Part shown: in pieces, positions 1-9,889 of the stretch
Layout of the letters: each line of letters opens with the position of its first letter
How positions within the stretch are numbered: position 1 is the stretch's first letter
DNA from: Chloroflexota bacterium
GTDB taxonomy: Bacteria > Chloroflexota > Anaerolineae > B4-G1
Direction of reading: 5' to 3'
Assembly: GCA_024232355.1 (NCBI GenBank)
Contig: JAAEPW010000889.1
Location: 1-26,987 of the forward strand
Length of the DNA stretch: 26,987 nt
Notes under the pieces: generated by a model
Databases searched by the model: none
Seen by the model: the letters and a program-made list of their open reading frames with translations, nothing else
Told to the model about the DNA's origin: nothing
Translations under genes and position numbers: made by a program

Positions 1-1
1 C

Positions 2-109
2 GTGCTGGCTACCCGATTGCTGTGGAACATTGCCGTGTCGATGAACCAACGGATGCGCTTCATCCAGTGGCAACTTCAGAGGGCATCCCAACGAGCATCG
101 CAGGAATAA
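2..109 (+). CDS. C-terminal end of an unidentified protein (partial)
   Basis: An open frame runs in from the window edge and stops at TAA 107-109, giving the last 35 residues of a protein. The peptide is an amphipathic, Arg/Gln-rich helix (it contains LLWNIAVSMNQRMRF). This resembles the terminal helix after a cyclic-nucleotide-binding domain, but too little is present to name the family. I preferred this frame to the alternative one ending at 141 because it looks like a protein helix and stops just ahead of a strong terminator. The upstream part lies outside the window. Confidence 0.4.
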   Translation: MLATRLLWNIAVSMNQRMRFIQWQLQRASQRASQE

Positions 110-126
110 AACTCGCTAGCTATTGT

Positions 127-165
127 CGACCTGTGCAATAGATTTATGCACAGGTCGAATTTTTC
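127..165 (+). terminator. Rho-independent terminator
   Basis: A perfect 11-bp inverted repeat (CGACCTGTGCA at 127-137 and its complement at 147-157) encloses a 9-nt loop and is followed by a T run at 160-164. The T tract lies on the + strand side, so it ends the partial gene at the left edge. The minus-strand helicase transcript arriving from the right would also meet the stem, but without a U tract. Confidence 0.85.
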
Positions 166-211
166 CTTTATACGCTTATTGGTTTGAACTGGGATATTTA
201 CAATACGAGAT

Positions 212-1876
212 TTACCTGGCCAGTTCAAGCACCACAGCTTGCCCGCGCAATTTCCATCCTTTCATTTTTCGCAGCACGCGCTCCGCGTGTCGCTCGGACA
301 CATCAACAAAAGCATGCTGTTTATGAATGTCAATTGCGCCAATAGATTTACCAGGGATACGGGCAGTACCCGCAATTGCACCGACAATTTCGCCAGGATG
401 CAGGCCGTGCGCTCTCCCAATGTTCATAGAAAGCCGCATCATGTTCGGCTCACGTCCACCCTTCCTCGACTCACGATTCCCCTTGCGCTGAGATCGCTTG
501 CCATGTGACGCGCGCTTGCCCTGCGCCTTGCGATGATTCGCATGACGTTTGGCGGATGCGTGGACTTTGGCAATCTCTTCAATGGGGCGCTGCTGCTCCC
601 CAGCGCGTGCTAGTTGAATTGCAGCCGCCGCAATATCCAGTGGATCACAGCCAGCCTCGGCCAGTTTGGAAACCAGAGCGCGTTCGTTCTGTAATTCCTG
701 GGCCATTTGATCGCCCAATTGATCCATGAATCGCTCATCGCGACGGTTCAGTATCTGGGCTGCGGTGGGCAACTTGGCAGACGCAATCGAGCATCGTGCG
801 TACTTTTCAATCCTGCGCACGCGCCAACGCTCTTGGGGTGTAACCAAGGTAATGGCAATCCCTTTTTTTCCGGCTCTGCCGGTCCGCCCAATGCGGTGAA
901 CATAATACTCGGGGTTCAAAGGCAAATCATAGTTGATCACGTGCGAGATGTCATTGATATCCAGCCCTCGGGCGGCGACATCGGTTGCTACCAAAAACGT
1001 GACCTGCCCACGGCGAAAACGTCCTAGAATCGTCTCTCGGATTTGCTGACTGAGATCACCATGCAACGCCTCTGCCTGAAAGCCGCGAGAAAGTAACGCC
1101 TCGGCCAAGTCAGCAGAGCCAACTCGGGTACGCGTAAAGATCAATGCGCGGGTCACCGGTTCTATCTCTAACAAACGTGTGAGTGCGGCCAGCTTGTCAT
1201 TTTGCCGAACGTCGTAATACCGTTGCTCAATGTTAGACACGGTCAATTGCTTGGGGTTGATCGTGATCGCTTCTGGCGCGTGCATATAGCGGTTGGCGAG
1301 ATTGTGGATGGGAGCAGGCAGCGTCGCCGAAAACAGTGCTGTCTGGCGCGTGTCTGGCGTCTCGCTCAAGATGGCTTCGATATCTTCGATAAAGCCCATA
1401 CTCAGCATCTCGTCCGCTTCGTCCAGCACCAAGAAACGCACACCACTCAGATCGAGAACCTTTTTGCGAATCAAATCCAACATCCGCCCCGGCGTGCCTA
1501 CAACGATATCCACACCACGTTCAAGACGCCTGATCTGACGGCTGTACGATTGCCCTCCGTAAACAGGCAGCACACGCACGTTGCAGTGCTGTCCATAATT
1601 GTGAATTGCCGTAGCCACTTGATTTGCCAGCTCGCGGGTGGGGGCGACTACCAACCCTTGCACATTGGCACATTTTGAATCCAACACGTGTACCATTGGC
1701 AATGCAAAGGCCGCCGTCTTGCCCGTTCCAGTCTGTGCCTGGCCCATTACGTCACACCCGGTCAACAACAAAGGGATAGCCCCTTCTTGAATTGGCGTAG
1801 GCACTTTGTACCCCAACTCTGTCACGGTCTGCACCAATTCAGGACGCAATCCCAATGTTTGAAATGTAGTTGTCAC
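212..1876 (-). CDS. deaD: DEAD-box ATP-dependent RNA helicase, DeaD/CsdA type
   Basis: A 554-residue cytoplasmic RNA helicase that unwinds structured RNA, probably in ribosome assembly, mRNA decay or cold adaptation. The canonical motifs appear in order: Q motif (PTPIQ), motif I (AQTGTGKT), PTRELA, GTPGR, DEAD within VLDEADEML, SAT, ARGLDI and HRIGRTGR. After the core comes a Lys/Arg-rich basic linker (about residues 440-480) and a C-terminal RNA-binding domain of the DbpA/CsdA type (about 482-552, containing GEIVGAIAGTARIPGKSIG). The start is GTG at 1876, with AAGGAG six bases upstream. It is transcribed alone, divergently from yvcK, from a good promoter at 1966-1993. The leader of about 80 nt contains a terminator-like hairpin, which suggests attenuation or temperature-sensitive control. 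Family assignment is firm; the physiological role is inferred from the family. Confidence 0.95.
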   Translation of the reverse strand: MTTTFQTLGLRPELVQTVTELGYKVPTPIQEGAIPLLLTGCDVMGQAQTGTGKTAAFALPMVHVLDSKCANVQGLVVAPTRELANQVATAIHNYGQHCNVRVLPVYGGQSYSRQIRRLERGVDIVVGTPGRMLDLIRKKVLDLSGVRFLVLDEADEMLSMGFIEDIEAILSETPDTRQTALFSATLPAPIHNLANRYMHAPEAITINPKQLTVSNIEQRYYDVRQNDKLAALTRLLEIEPVTRALIFTRTRVGSADLAEALLSRGFQAEALHGDLSQQIRETILGRFRRGQVTFLVATDVAARGLDINDISHVINYDLPLNPEYYVHRIGRTGRAGKKGIAITLVTPQERWRVRRIEKYARCSIASAKLPTAAQILNRRDERFMDQLGDQMAQELQNERALVSKLAEAGCDPLDIAAAAIQLARAGEQQRPIEEIAKVHASAKRHANHRKAQGKRASHGKRSQRKGNRESRKGGREPNMMRLSMNIGRAHGLHPGEIVGAIAGTARIPGKSIGAIDIHKQHAFVDVSERHAERVLRKMKGWKLRGQAVVLELAR

Positions 1877-1890
1877 TCTATACTCCTTGC

Positions 1891-1919
1891 AATAAAAAAG
1901 CCTTACCTGTTGGCAAGGC
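1891..1919 (-). promoter_or_regulatory. Terminator-like hairpin in the helicase leader (possible attenuator)
   Basis: Read on the minus strand, GCCTTGCC pairs with GGTAAGGC (8 bp including one G-U) around an AACA loop, followed at once by TTTTTTATT. It ends just before the AAGGAG ribosome binding site of the helicase. It therefore lies inside the transcribed leader, not after a gene. A Rho-independent terminator in this position would let transcription of the helicase be cut short; alternatively the stem could regulate access to the ribosome binding site. Confidence 0.6.
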
Positions 1920-1965
1920 TCAACCTGCTAACATTCTACTTTCGGCGCACTTTGCACCGGGAGGG

Positions 1966-1993
1966 ATTATAACACAAAGACAGAACTTGGCAA
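1966..1993 (-). promoter_or_regulatory. Sigma-70-type promoter of the DEAD-box helicase
   Basis: On the minus strand TTGCCA (1988-1993) and TATAAT (1966-1971) are separated by 16 nt. Predicted initiation near 1959 gives a leader of roughly 80 nt containing the hairpin at 1891-1919. Confidence 0.65.
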
Positions 1994-2015
1994 CGTGTCA
2001 CGTTCACACGAACCG

Positions 2016-2044
2016 TTGACGTCTATGCCGCGTTCGGTTATAAT
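2016..2044 (+). promoter_or_regulatory. Sigma-70-type promoter of the yvcK-gap-pgk-tpiA operon
   Basis: TTGACG (2016-2021), 17-nt spacer, perfect TATAAT (2039-2044). Initiation near 2051 would leave a leader of about 60 nt before the ATG at 2114. It is back to back with the helicase promoter. Confidence 0.75.
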
Positions 2045-2113
2045 AGCACCTCGTGGACACCAATGTTGAACAAAGCAATCCCACGAAAAATACTGAGATG
2101 ACTAGAGCAAACG

Positions 2114-3409
2114 ATGCAATTCGACAAACACATCAGAGCCATCAAAAAATGGTTGACCCCCGGCATAGGGATCAAACGTTGGCTGGTATTTTTGGGCTTT
2201 GGTATCGCACTCTTGGTCCTGGGTTTTAGCTCGCTGCTCAGACAGTTCTATCCCTTACCGAGCGTCTTTCATTACCTGACGCTCCAATTCATCCCACGCG
2301 GTCTGCGAGCCGGAATCCTGGGGCTGCTCGGTGTGGGAGCAATAGCAACGGCACTGGTCCGCATCAACCGCACTCTGCTCGCGCCTTTTGTAAAGGCCGA
2401 TCCCGAGGCGATGGTAAATGCCGTGTATCGTTATCGACAGCGGGAGCGTGGTCCAAAGATCGTGGCTATTGGTGGAGGGCATGGCCTATCCGCCTTGTTG
2501 CGCGGGCTTAAAGAGCACACGGCCAACATCACTGCCATCGTCACCGTCGCCGACGACGGGGGCAGTTCGGGACGACTGCGACGTGAACTAGGCGTGCTAC
2601 CGCCGGGCGATTTCCGAAATTGCATCGCCGCGCTGGCCGACGACGAAGCGCTAACGACCCAACTGTTCCAATATCGTTTCGGTAATGGTAACGGACTCGA
2701 TGGTCACAGCTTTGGTAATCTCTTTATCACTGCGATGGCAGAGGTGGCCGGTAGTTTCGAGCAAGCAGTACTAGAGTCGGGGCGTGTGCTCGCTATCCAA
2801 GGACGTGTGATTCCCAGCACCCTGCGCGACGTAACACTGATGGCCGATCTACGCACCGAACCCATTGGGATCAGCCGGGTCAGTGGCGAGTCGAGCATCA
2901 CCAAGGCCAGCGGAGACATTGAACGCGTCTACCTGGAACCCGACAATGTCCCCGCCTATCCCGAAGCAGTGCGCGCGTTACTGGAGGCGGATCTCATTGT
3001 GGCCGGTCCGGGCAGCCTGTACACCAGCGTCCTTCCCAACCTGCTGGTGCCAGACGTGGCGCGGGCGGTCGAGGCCAGCCGAGCACCCAAAGTCTATGTC
3101 TGCAACGTTGCCACCCAGGTCGGCGAGACGGATGGGTACAGCGTGGGTGACCACGTGACGGCGTTGGAGGCTCATTTGGGTAAGGGCGTATTTTCGGCAG
3201 TGCTGACCAACCAAAACCTGGACGTGGATTTTGATGCGCCTGCCGGAGTTGAACTAGTTTCAACAAACTATCCGCCCGACGCGGAATACCACGTGATTAC
3301 TGATGATCTGGTTGATTCAGCTCGTCCGTGGCGGCACGACAGCCGCAAACTTGCACAAGCGTTGTTAAAGTTGTTACAAGAACAACTATTTCAAACTAAA
3401 AAGGAGTAA
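2114..3409 (+). CDS. yvcK: YvcK/CofD-like gluconeogenesis factor with N-terminal membrane anchor
   Basis: 431 residues. From about residue 112 onward it is a YvcK-type protein (CofD superfamily, UDP-sugar binding in characterised homologues): [45 protein letters not shown] and [14 protein letters not shown] are all present. Usual YvcK proteins have roughly 320 residues. The extra ~100 at the N terminus contain two hydrophobic segments (about 21-43 and 65-85), which suggests membrane anchoring. In Bacillus subtilis YvcK is needed for growth on gluconeogenic carbon and for cell-wall synthesis. Here it is the first gene of an operon with gap (4-nt gap), pgk and tpiA, which ties it to central carbon flux. 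The ribosome binding site before ATG 2114 is weak. Confidence 0.88.
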   Translation: MQFDKHIRAIKKWLTPGIGIKRWLVFLGFGIALLVLGFSSLLRQFYPLPSVFHYLTLQFIPRGLRAGILGLLGVGAIATALVRINRTLLAPFVKADPEAMVNAVYRYRQRERGPKIVAIGGGHGLSALLRGLKEHTANITAIVTVADDGGSSGRLRRELGVLPPGDFRNCIAALADDEALTTQLFQYRFGNGNGLDGHSFGNLFITAMAEVAGSFEQAVLESGRVLAIQGRVIPSTLRDVTLMADLRTEPIGISRVSGESSITKASGDIERVYLEPDNVPAYPEAVRALLEADLIVAGPGSLYTSVLPNLLVPDVARAVEASRAPKVYVCNVATQVGETDGYSVGDHVTALEAHLGKGVFSAVLTNQNLDVDFDAPAGVELVSTNYPPDAEYHVITDDLVDSARPWRHDSRKLAQALLKLLQEQLFQTKKE

Positions 3410-3413
3410 AGTA

Positions 3414-4436
<1,023 letters not shown>

Positions 4437-4441
4437 AAAGT

Positions 4442-4509
4442 AAAAGTAGACAAGAAAACAAGTAGGCAGGGAGTTTTTCCCTTGTCTACTTGTATCCTTG
4501 TCTACTTTT
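4442..4509 (+). repeat. Long inverted repeat between gap and pgk
   Basis: Three nested perfect stems: 13 bp (4442-4454 with 4497-4509), 8 bp (4458-4465 with 4486-4493) and 4 bp (GGGA 4469-4472 with TCCC 4478-4481), separated by small internal loops. It fills nearly the whole intergenic space and ends 12 nt before the pgk ATG. The 3' arm ends in TTTT followed by C, so it could be a partial terminator or a 3' stabiliser and processing site for gap mRNA. Confidence 0.8.
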
Positions 4510-4521
4510 CTGGGAGAGATT

Positions 4522-5694
4522 ATGAACAAAAAAACGATTCGTGACGTAAACGTGTGCGGCAAGCGCGTGCTGGTGCGCGTGGACTTTAACGCTCCACTCA
4601 AGGACGGCGTAGTGACCGACGACACTCGCATCCTGGCCGCATTACCCACCCTGAATTATCTGCTAGAGCAAGGCGCAGCGTTGATCCTATGCTCGCACCT
4701 GGGTCGGCCCAAGGGAAAGGTTGTGCCCGAGCTAAAGATGGACCCAGTAGCGGCGCAACTGGCAGAACTGTTGGACCGTCCGGTCAAAAAACTCGACGAC
4801 TGCATTGGAGCAGAGATCGAGGAAGCAGTCCAAGCACTGGAACCTGGCGACGTCGCCGTGCTGGAGAACACTCGTTTCTACGCGGAAGAAAAAGCCAACG
4901 ATCCTAAATTCGCCAAGCAGTTGGCCGGTCTGGCCGACATTCACGTCAACGACGCCTTTGGCGCAGCCCATCGCGCCCACGCCTCGAACGTCGGCGCGGC
5001 ACAACACCTGACCAGCGTGGCCGGATTTCTGATGGAAAAAGAGTTGGAATTCCTTGGCCAGGCAGTCGGCAACCCAGAGCATCCCTACATCGCCATCCTG
5101 GGAGGAGCCAAAATTTCGGACAAGATCGGCGTGATCGAAAGCCTGCTGGAGCAATGTGATCGACTGCTCATCGGCGGCGGAATGGCCAATACCTTTTTCA
5201 AGGCCATGGACTTTGAGATGGGCGATAGCCTGGTTGAAGACGTGGCCGTATCTACGGCCAAATCGCTTTTGGAGAAAGCCAGAGGTCGGATCATCCTACC
5301 AGTAGATGTGGTTATCGCCGATGCCTTTGACAACAATGCCAACACCCGTGTCGTGGCCCCCAACGAGGTCATCAGCGGCTGGCGCATCCTCGACGTCGGC
5401 CCCAAAACCCTGCCCACTTTCGAGTCGGCGCTAGGGGCAGCACAGACCATTGTCTGGAACGGGCCGCTGGGCGTGTTCGAGATGTCCAACTTTTCCAAGG
5501 GCACCTTTGCCTTGGCAGAAACGCTCGCCAATATGGACGCTACCACGATCATCGGCGGCGGCGACTCGGCAGCCGCAGTGCGCCAGGCCGGATTGGTAGA
5601 CAAAATGAGCCACGTTTCCACCGGTGGCGGAGCCAGTCTGGAATTCCTGGAAGGCAAAGTCTTACCAGGTGTAGCCGCAATAGCCGACAAATAG
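4522..5694 (+). CDS. pgk: Phosphoglycerate kinase
   Basis: 390 residues, the usual bacterial length. It transfers phosphate between 1,3-bisphosphoglycerate and ADP. Hallmarks are RVDFNAPL at the N terminus, SHLGRPKG, the hinge region [15 protein letters not shown], and the nucleotide-binding part [10 protein letters not shown] near the C terminus. I chose ATG 4522 (preceded by GGGAGAG) because the longer reading from 4498 would begin inside the intergenic hairpin. It sits 9 nt before tpiA, whose ribosome binding site overlaps the pgk stop region. Confidence 0.97.
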   Translation: MNKKTIRDVNVCGKRVLVRVDFNAPLKDGVVTDDTRILAALPTLNYLLEQGAALILCSHLGRPKGKVVPELKMDPVAAQLAELLDRPVKKLDDCIGAEIEEAVQALEPGDVAVLENTRFYAEEKANDPKFAKQLAGLADIHVNDAFGAAHRAHASNVGAAQHLTSVAGFLMEKELEFLGQAVGNPEHPYIAILGGAKISDKIGVIESLLEQCDRLLIGGGMANTFFKAMDFEMGDSLVEDVAVSTAKSLLEKARGRIILPVDVVIADAFDNNANTRVVAPNEVISGWRILDVGPKTLPTFESALGAAQTIVWNGPLGVFEMSNFSKGTFALAETLANMDATTIIGGGDSAAAVRQAGLVDKMSHVSTGGGASLEFLEGKVLPGVAAIADK

Positions 5695-5703
5695 GAGATA
5701 CAT

Positions 5704-6471
5704 ATGCGTACACCATTCATCGCCGGTAACTGGAAAATGCACAAAACCATCGCAGAAGCCGTCACGCTGGTACAAGAACTGCGCGTCGCACTGGAGGGCG
5801 TCAAGGGTTGCGATGTAGCCGTCTGTCCGCCCGCCCCTACCCTATCTCCCGTACACGAGGCCTTGGCTGGATCGAACATCGGCCTGGGAGCGCAGAACGT
5901 GTACTGGGAAGAGCAGGGGGCCTTTACCGGCGAGGTCAGCCCACTGATGCTAAAAGGTCTGTGTGATTATGTCATCATTGGGCACTCGGAGCGCCGTACC
6001 CTATTTGGTGAAACCGATGAAACGGTCAATAAAAAACTGCACGCGGCACTGGCCCATAGTCTAAAACCGATCCTCTGCGTGGGAGAGAACCTGCAACAAA
6101 ACCAGGCCGGGGAGACAGAGGACTTTGTCGGCGGCCAGGTGCACGCAGCTTTCGCTGGCATCAATGCTGAGCAAACACGAACCATTACGGTGGCCTATGA
6201 ACCAATCTGGGCCATCGGTACGGGAGTGGCAGCCACCGGAGATGGAGCCAACACCATCATCGCGGGAGCCGTGCGTGGGGTATTGGCCGAGATATACGGC
6301 GACAACGTGGCCCAAGCCATACGCATCCAGTATGGCGGCAGCGTCAAGCCCGCCAATGCTGCCGAGTTTATGGCCCAACCCGACATCGACGGCGCGCTGG
6401 TGGGCGGTGCCAGCCTGCGGGCAACCGACTTTGCGGCTATCGTACAAGAGACACTAAAGACGAGGGCATAA
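5704..6471 (+). CDS. tpiA: Triose-phosphate isomerase
   Basis: 255 residues. It interconverts dihydroxyacetone phosphate and glyceraldehyde-3-phosphate. Lys11 in AGNWKM, the catalytic His in IIGHSERR and the catalytic Glu in AYEPIWAIGTG are all present, as is the phosphate-binding end QYGGSVKPAN and GALVGGASL. The ribosome binding site is AGGAGATACAT just before the ATG. It completes the three-enzyme set gap-pgk-tpiA. No clear terminator follows, so readthrough into the two membrane proteins 22 nt downstream is likely. Confidence 0.97.
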   Translation: MRTPFIAGNWKMHKTIAEAVTLVQELRVALEGVKGCDVAVCPPAPTLSPVHEALAGSNIGLGAQNVYWEEQGAFTGEVSPLMLKGLCDYVIIGHSERRTLFGETDETVNKKLHAALAHSLKPILCVGENLQQNQAGETEDFVGGQVHAAFAGINAEQTRTITVAYEPIWAIGTGVAATGDGANTIIAGAVRGVLAEIYGDNVAQAIRIQYGGSVKPANAAEFMAQPDIDGALVGGASLRATDFAAIVQETLKTRA

Positions 6472-6493
6472 ACACTCGAGCCTGCATCTGGCA

Positions 6494-7252
6494 ATGGATT
6501 GGACACCATTCCTCTGGCTAACGGCAACACTGGCGCTCCTACTTTTAGTTGAGCGATGGATTCACCGTCACTTGCAGGGGGTTATGCTGCTGTTCACGGG
6601 TGATCCCGATGTCGCGGTCCCCCTGTATGCGTTGCCATTGCTGCCAGGTATCGTCCTGCACGAGTTCAGCCACGCATTTGCTGCGTTCTTGCTGGGAGTG
6701 CGGGTGGGACGCATCTCTATCCGCCCCAAACGAGCGGGGCAGCGCATCCAGTTGGGCTTTGTTCCAATTGAAGAAACCAACGCATGGAGAGCCAGCCTGA
6801 TCGGGCTGGCTCCACTGTTGGTAGGCTGCATTGTCATTCTGTTGATCGGATACTGGGTCTTTGGACTAGGAACGATTGGGGAATCGCTTGCCGCCGGAGA
6901 GTGGAGCGCCCTGGTCACCGAGGTGCCCAGAGCACTAAAAGCGTCCAACGCTTGGGTTTGGGCCTATCTGATCTTTGCCATAAGCAACACCATGTTGCCC
7001 AGCAGATCCGACCGGCAAGCCTGGGGGCCCGTCATTCTCTTTTTGTTCCTGATCGGCATGTTGATTTGGATACTGGGGTTTGGATCGGCGATTGTCGCAC
7101 ATCTGTCCAGTCCCCTCACTATCGCACTACGTTGGCTGGCAACAATGTGCGCCATCACGATCGTGGTTGATCTACCGTTTGCGTTGTTGATTGCGTTGAC
7201 AGAAAAATTGTTGGAGCGGGGGAAAGGATGGCGAGTGGACTATCAAGCATAA
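6494..7252 (+). CDS. Putative membrane metalloprotease, M50-like (copy 1)
   Basis: 252 residues with about six hydrophobic segments. The second segment carries HEFSH (His56, Glu57, His60), the HExxH zinc-site signature, within PGIVLHEFSHAFAAFLLG. A later segment contains SNTMLPSRSDRQ (Asp173). This resembles the N-x-x-P-x-x-D element that supplies the third zinc ligand in site-2-protease (M50) enzymes. It is shorter and simpler than RseP or SpoIVFB, and no PDZ domain is visible. The next gene is a clear paralogue and overlaps it by 25 nt. No strong ribosome binding site precedes ATG 6494, so translation may depend on readthrough from tpiA. The substrate is unknown. An inactive membrane protein that merely keeps the motif cannot be excluded. 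Confidence 0.7.
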   Translation: MDWTPFLWLTATLALLLLVERWIHRHLQGVMLLFTGDPDVAVPLYALPLLPGIVLHEFSHAFAAFLLGVRVGRISIRPKRAGQRIQLGFVPIEETNAWRASLIGLAPLLVGCIVILLIGYWVFGLGTIGESLAAGEWSALVTEVPRALKASNAWVWAYLIFAISNTMLPSRSDRQAWGPVILFLFLIGMLIWILGFGSAIVAHLSSPLTIALRWLATMCAITIVVDLPFALLIALTEKLLERGKGWRVDYQA

Positions 7253-7995
7253 ACTGGGAATTGGCCTTTGGCGCGGGGATCCTCTTTTTAACACTCACCT
7301 TGACCCACCAACTGTTGAATTATAATGCGCTGATTCTGCCATCCGAGATCATTGGCTACAAAAGAATAACGCTCTGGCTATACACCTTGTTGGTACTACC
7401 TGGTATACTACTCCACGAACTAAGTCACGCGATCACCGCCTTGTTCCTGCTCGTCGATGTGTATGATTTCCACATAGGTCCCACGGCAACCCAGGATGGT
7501 GGTCTCTCTCTAGGATACGTCGTATTGGGGCAAGCGGACGCTCTGCGTCATAGCCTCATCGGACTATCTCCCTTGATCACCGGCACGAGTGCGATCTTTA
7601 TCATCAGTGAGTTCACTTTTGGTATCACCGGTGCTTACGATGCGTTTGCGGCCAACGGTTGGGTGCACGCGATGCGCGCGCTAGAACCAAGTCTATCCGA
7701 TGCGTGGGGATGGTTGGCAATCTATCTCATCTTTGCCGTGAGTTCGCACATGTTTCCCTCTCCTTCCGACCGTCAGAGATGGCTGCCATCCATACTCTTT
7801 TTGCTGATCCTCTTTGGCATCGGAGCAGCAGTGGGTATCACTGGCAAACTAACCGCATGGCTCATCAACCCCATCAATACGTTATTCCGATGGTTGATAC
7901 TCATCTTTGGTCTCACCCTCATCATCGATCTGCCCATTCTGCTGCTGCTCGCCGCAGGTACGCGAGCAGCCACCAAACAATCCCGCAGCATTTGA
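7228..7995 (+). CDS. Putative membrane metalloprotease, M50-like (copy 2)
   Basis: 255 residues, a diverged tandem duplicate of the preceding gene with the same plan. It has about six membrane segments, HELSH (His63, Glu64, His67) in PGILLHELSHAITALFLL, a shared RHSLIGLSPL / RASLIGLAPL block, and SHMFPSPSDRQRW (Asp181) matching the copy-1 motif. The last segment ends with a shared IDLPI / VDLPF signature. Its ATG lies inside the end of copy 1, preceded by a purine-rich GGGGAAAGG ribosome binding site, so the two are translationally coupled and may work together. It ends only 10 nt from the convergent gene on the other strand, leaving almost no room for a terminator. Confidence 0.7.
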   Translation: MASGLSSINWELAFGAGILFLTLTLTHQLLNYNALILPSEIIGYKRITLWLYTLLVLPGILLHELSHAITALFLLVDVYDFHIGPTATQDGGLSLGYVVLGQADALRHSLIGLSPLITGTSAIFIISEFTFGITGAYDAFAANGWVHAMRALEPSLSDAWGWLAIYLIFAVSSHMFPSPSDRQRWLPSILFLLILFGIGAAVGITGKLTAWLINPINTLFRWLILIFGLTLIIDLPILLLLAAGTRAATKQSRSI

Positions 7996-8005
7996 AACAA
8001 AACCC

Positions 8006-9043
8006 TCATACGTTGTGCTGGCGAGAAAGCCACGCCAGTACAACGATCACAGCGATACCAATACTTATCAGTGCCACCAGTTTGTAAATACGGGAAGAAA
8101 CAATCAACGCCAGTCCACCAAATAGTGCACAGAAGCCCCAATAGAAAAGCACGATCTTTCGTTCAGACAGTCCCAAGTCGAGCAGGCGAAAGTGGAGGTG
8201 CCCCCGGTCAGCCTGGGCAGGGGAACGACGACGGCGCAGTCGATCAAAGATTTGCCAAATCACGTCTACGATGGGTACCCCCATCACCAAGAGCACTGTC
8301 GCCACCCGTCCACCGGCGACAAGGCTCACCCCCCCCAAGGCATAGCCCAAGAAAAATGCCCCCGCGCTCCCCAAAAAAACCCGTGAAGGCGCCACGTTAT
8401 AGGGCAAAAAGCCCAACAGCGCCCCCAAGAGTGTCAGTGGCAACAGTGCCACGCCAGGCTGCCCCACACGGTGCATATGAATCGCCAGCACCAGGCAAAG
8501 AATCGCCCCCACCCCAGCCGCCAGTCCATCCAATCCATCCAGCCAGTTGACCGTGGTCATCATCCCCATGATCCAAAAGATCGTCAATGGAATATAGACC
8601 CAAGCCCCCCAGGAATAGGCTTCCAGTTCTACATAGCCGACAAAAGGCAACGTAAACCGCTCGAGCCAGAGCAAAGTGGTGACGGCAATCAACGAGAGCA
8701 GAAACTGAAAAATCAACTGAGGTTTCGGAGGCAAGTCGAACCGGTCGTCAATCAACCCAAAGAGAAACGCACCCAAGCTTCCGATCAAAAGCCCCTTCAA
8801 GCGAACGAAATCACTGGCACTGTAACCAGCCGTGAGATCACCTCGCCACGCCGCAACACCCACAGTAATGACGAATGCCGCGAACAATGCTACGCCCCCC
8901 AGACGGGGAACCGCACCCTGGTGCGCTCGGCGTCCTCCAGGCCGGTCCACAATGTCTAGGTGATGCCCCAGACGACCGACAAGGGGTGTAAGAAAAATCG
9001 TCAGACTGAACGAGGCTATGGCAACGAATACATACAAAACCAT
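8006..9043 (-). CDS. Undecaprenyl-phosphate GlcNAc-1-phosphate transferase (WecA/TagO/MraY family)
   Basis: 345 residues, polytopic membrane protein (around 10-11 hydrophobic segments). It belongs to the polyprenyl-phosphate sugar-1-phosphate transferases, which start synthesis of cell-surface glycans by loading a UDP-sugar onto undecaprenyl phosphate. Family motifs are visible: RPGGRRAHQGAVPRLGG at the first cytoplasmic loop, the catalytic Asp pair GLIDDRFDL, NWLDGLDGLAAG, and DRGHLHFRLLDLG (the HxHxR motif typical of the WecA/TagO branch, not of MraY). The exact sugar is not readable from sequence. It is on the same strand as upp, 178 nt downstream of it, and I could not find a convincing promoter of its own. 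Confidence 0.88.
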   Translation of the reverse strand: MVLYVFVAIASFSLTIFLTPLVGRLGHHLDIVDRPGGRRAHQGAVPRLGGVALFAAFVITVGVAAWRGDLTAGYSASDFVRLKGLLIGSLGAFLFGLIDDRFDLPPKPQLIFQFLLSLIAVTTLLWLERFTLPFVGYVELEAYSWGAWVYIPLTIFWIMGMMTTVNWLDGLDGLAAGVGAILCLVLAIHMHRVGQPGVALLPLTLLGALLGFLPYNVAPSRVFLGSAGAFFLGYALGGVSLVAGGRVATVLLVMGVPIVDVIWQIFDRLRRRRSPAQADRGHLHFRLLDLGLSERKIVLFYWGFCALFGGLALIVSSRIYKLVALISIGIAVIVVLAWLSRQHNV

Positions 9044-9221
9044 TTAGGCTTTTCCAGTTTTTAACTCGTCCCAAAATTTATAGTGGAGAATCTCATAAAT
9101 CACACACGAGTTACAAAATAATCGACAAGCTCGAGGAATTCCGTCATAATATGCCTTTCAAGATGTCGTTGACTGGATCACAAAATCTGTTTGGGAGATT
9201 TATTTCTCTGGGAAAATTCCC

Positions 9222-9851
9222 TTACCCAGTACCAAACAGCCGATCCCCAGCGTCGCCCAGGCCCGGCACGATCAATCCCATTTCGTTCAACCGTTCGTCT
9301 ACGGCAGCCAGATACAGGGGAACATCGGGGTGGGCGGTCGTCAAGCGTTGCACGCCCTCAGGGGCCGCGATGACGCCCACAAACTTGATACGATTGGTCT
9401 GCCAACGCTTGAGCATGTTCACCGCCGCTACCGCCGATCCACCCGTGGCCAGCATAGGGTCGAGAACCAGACACACATCCACTGTGGGGCTGACAGGCAA
9501 GCGGCTGTAATACTCGACCGGCTCTAGCGTCTCCTCGTCGCGAAAGATGCCGATATGCCACACTTCGGCGTTAGGCATCAAGTTCCAGATTCCGTCCACC
9601 ATCCCCAAACCGGCACGCAGAACGGGAACGAGCCCTACCCGTTCTTGCAACCGACGACCGCCGATCTGGCCTAACGGCGTCATCACTGGGACTTGCTCCA
9701 CTGCCAGATCGGCTGTAGCCTCGTACGCAATCAGAACAGCCATCTCTCGCAACAATTCGCGAAATTTCTTTGGATCAGTGCGTTGATCACGCAACAAAGC
9801 CATCTTGTGCTGCACCAATGGATGGGCCGAAATATGCACCTGTGACGTCAC
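9222..9851 (-). CDS. upp: Uracil phosphoribosyltransferase
   Basis: 209 residues, the standard length. It salvages uracil with PRPP to make UMP. The PRPP-binding motif is [16 protein letters not shown], and the C-terminal uracil-binding region [12 protein letters not shown] is intact. The start is GTG at 9851, preceded by AGGAGG with a 6-nt spacing. It is transcribed from a strong promoter at 9913-9941, and its predicted transcript begins with a perfect stem-loop at 9890-9907. Confidence 0.97.
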   Translation of the reverse strand: MTSQVHISAHPLVQHKMALLRDQRTDPKKFRELLREMAVLIAYEATADLAVEQVPVMTPLGQIGGRRLQERVGLVPVLRAGLGMVDGIWNLMPNAEVWHIGIFRDEETLEPVEYYSRLPVSPTVDVCLVLDPMLATGGSAVAAVNMLKRWQTNRIKFVGVIAAPEGVQRLTTAHPDVPLYLAAVDERLNEMGLIVPGLGDAGDRLFGTG

Positions 9852-9889
9852 AACTCACCTCCTAGAGTCTAAATTTGAGAGTAAGGGAT

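Noticed and set aside
1..141. Alternative frame running in from the left edge to TAG at 139-141
   Set aside because: Its stop falls inside the loop of the terminator hairpin and the peptide has no family-like pattern; the frame ending at 109 fits better.
5085..5879. 264-residue open frame on the minus strand across pgk and tpiA
   Set aside because: It spans two certain genes on the other strand and has shadow-like composition with no recognisable domain.
8071..8959. Plus-strand frames opposite the WecA-like gene (up to 162 residues)
   Set aside because: Pro/Gln/Arg/His-rich antisense shadows of a clear membrane transferase on the minus strand.
9178..9221. Possible terminator after upp (short complementary GGGAA/TTCCC and CTGGG/CCCAG pairs)
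   Set aside because: The stems are short or have impossible loops and no T run follows.
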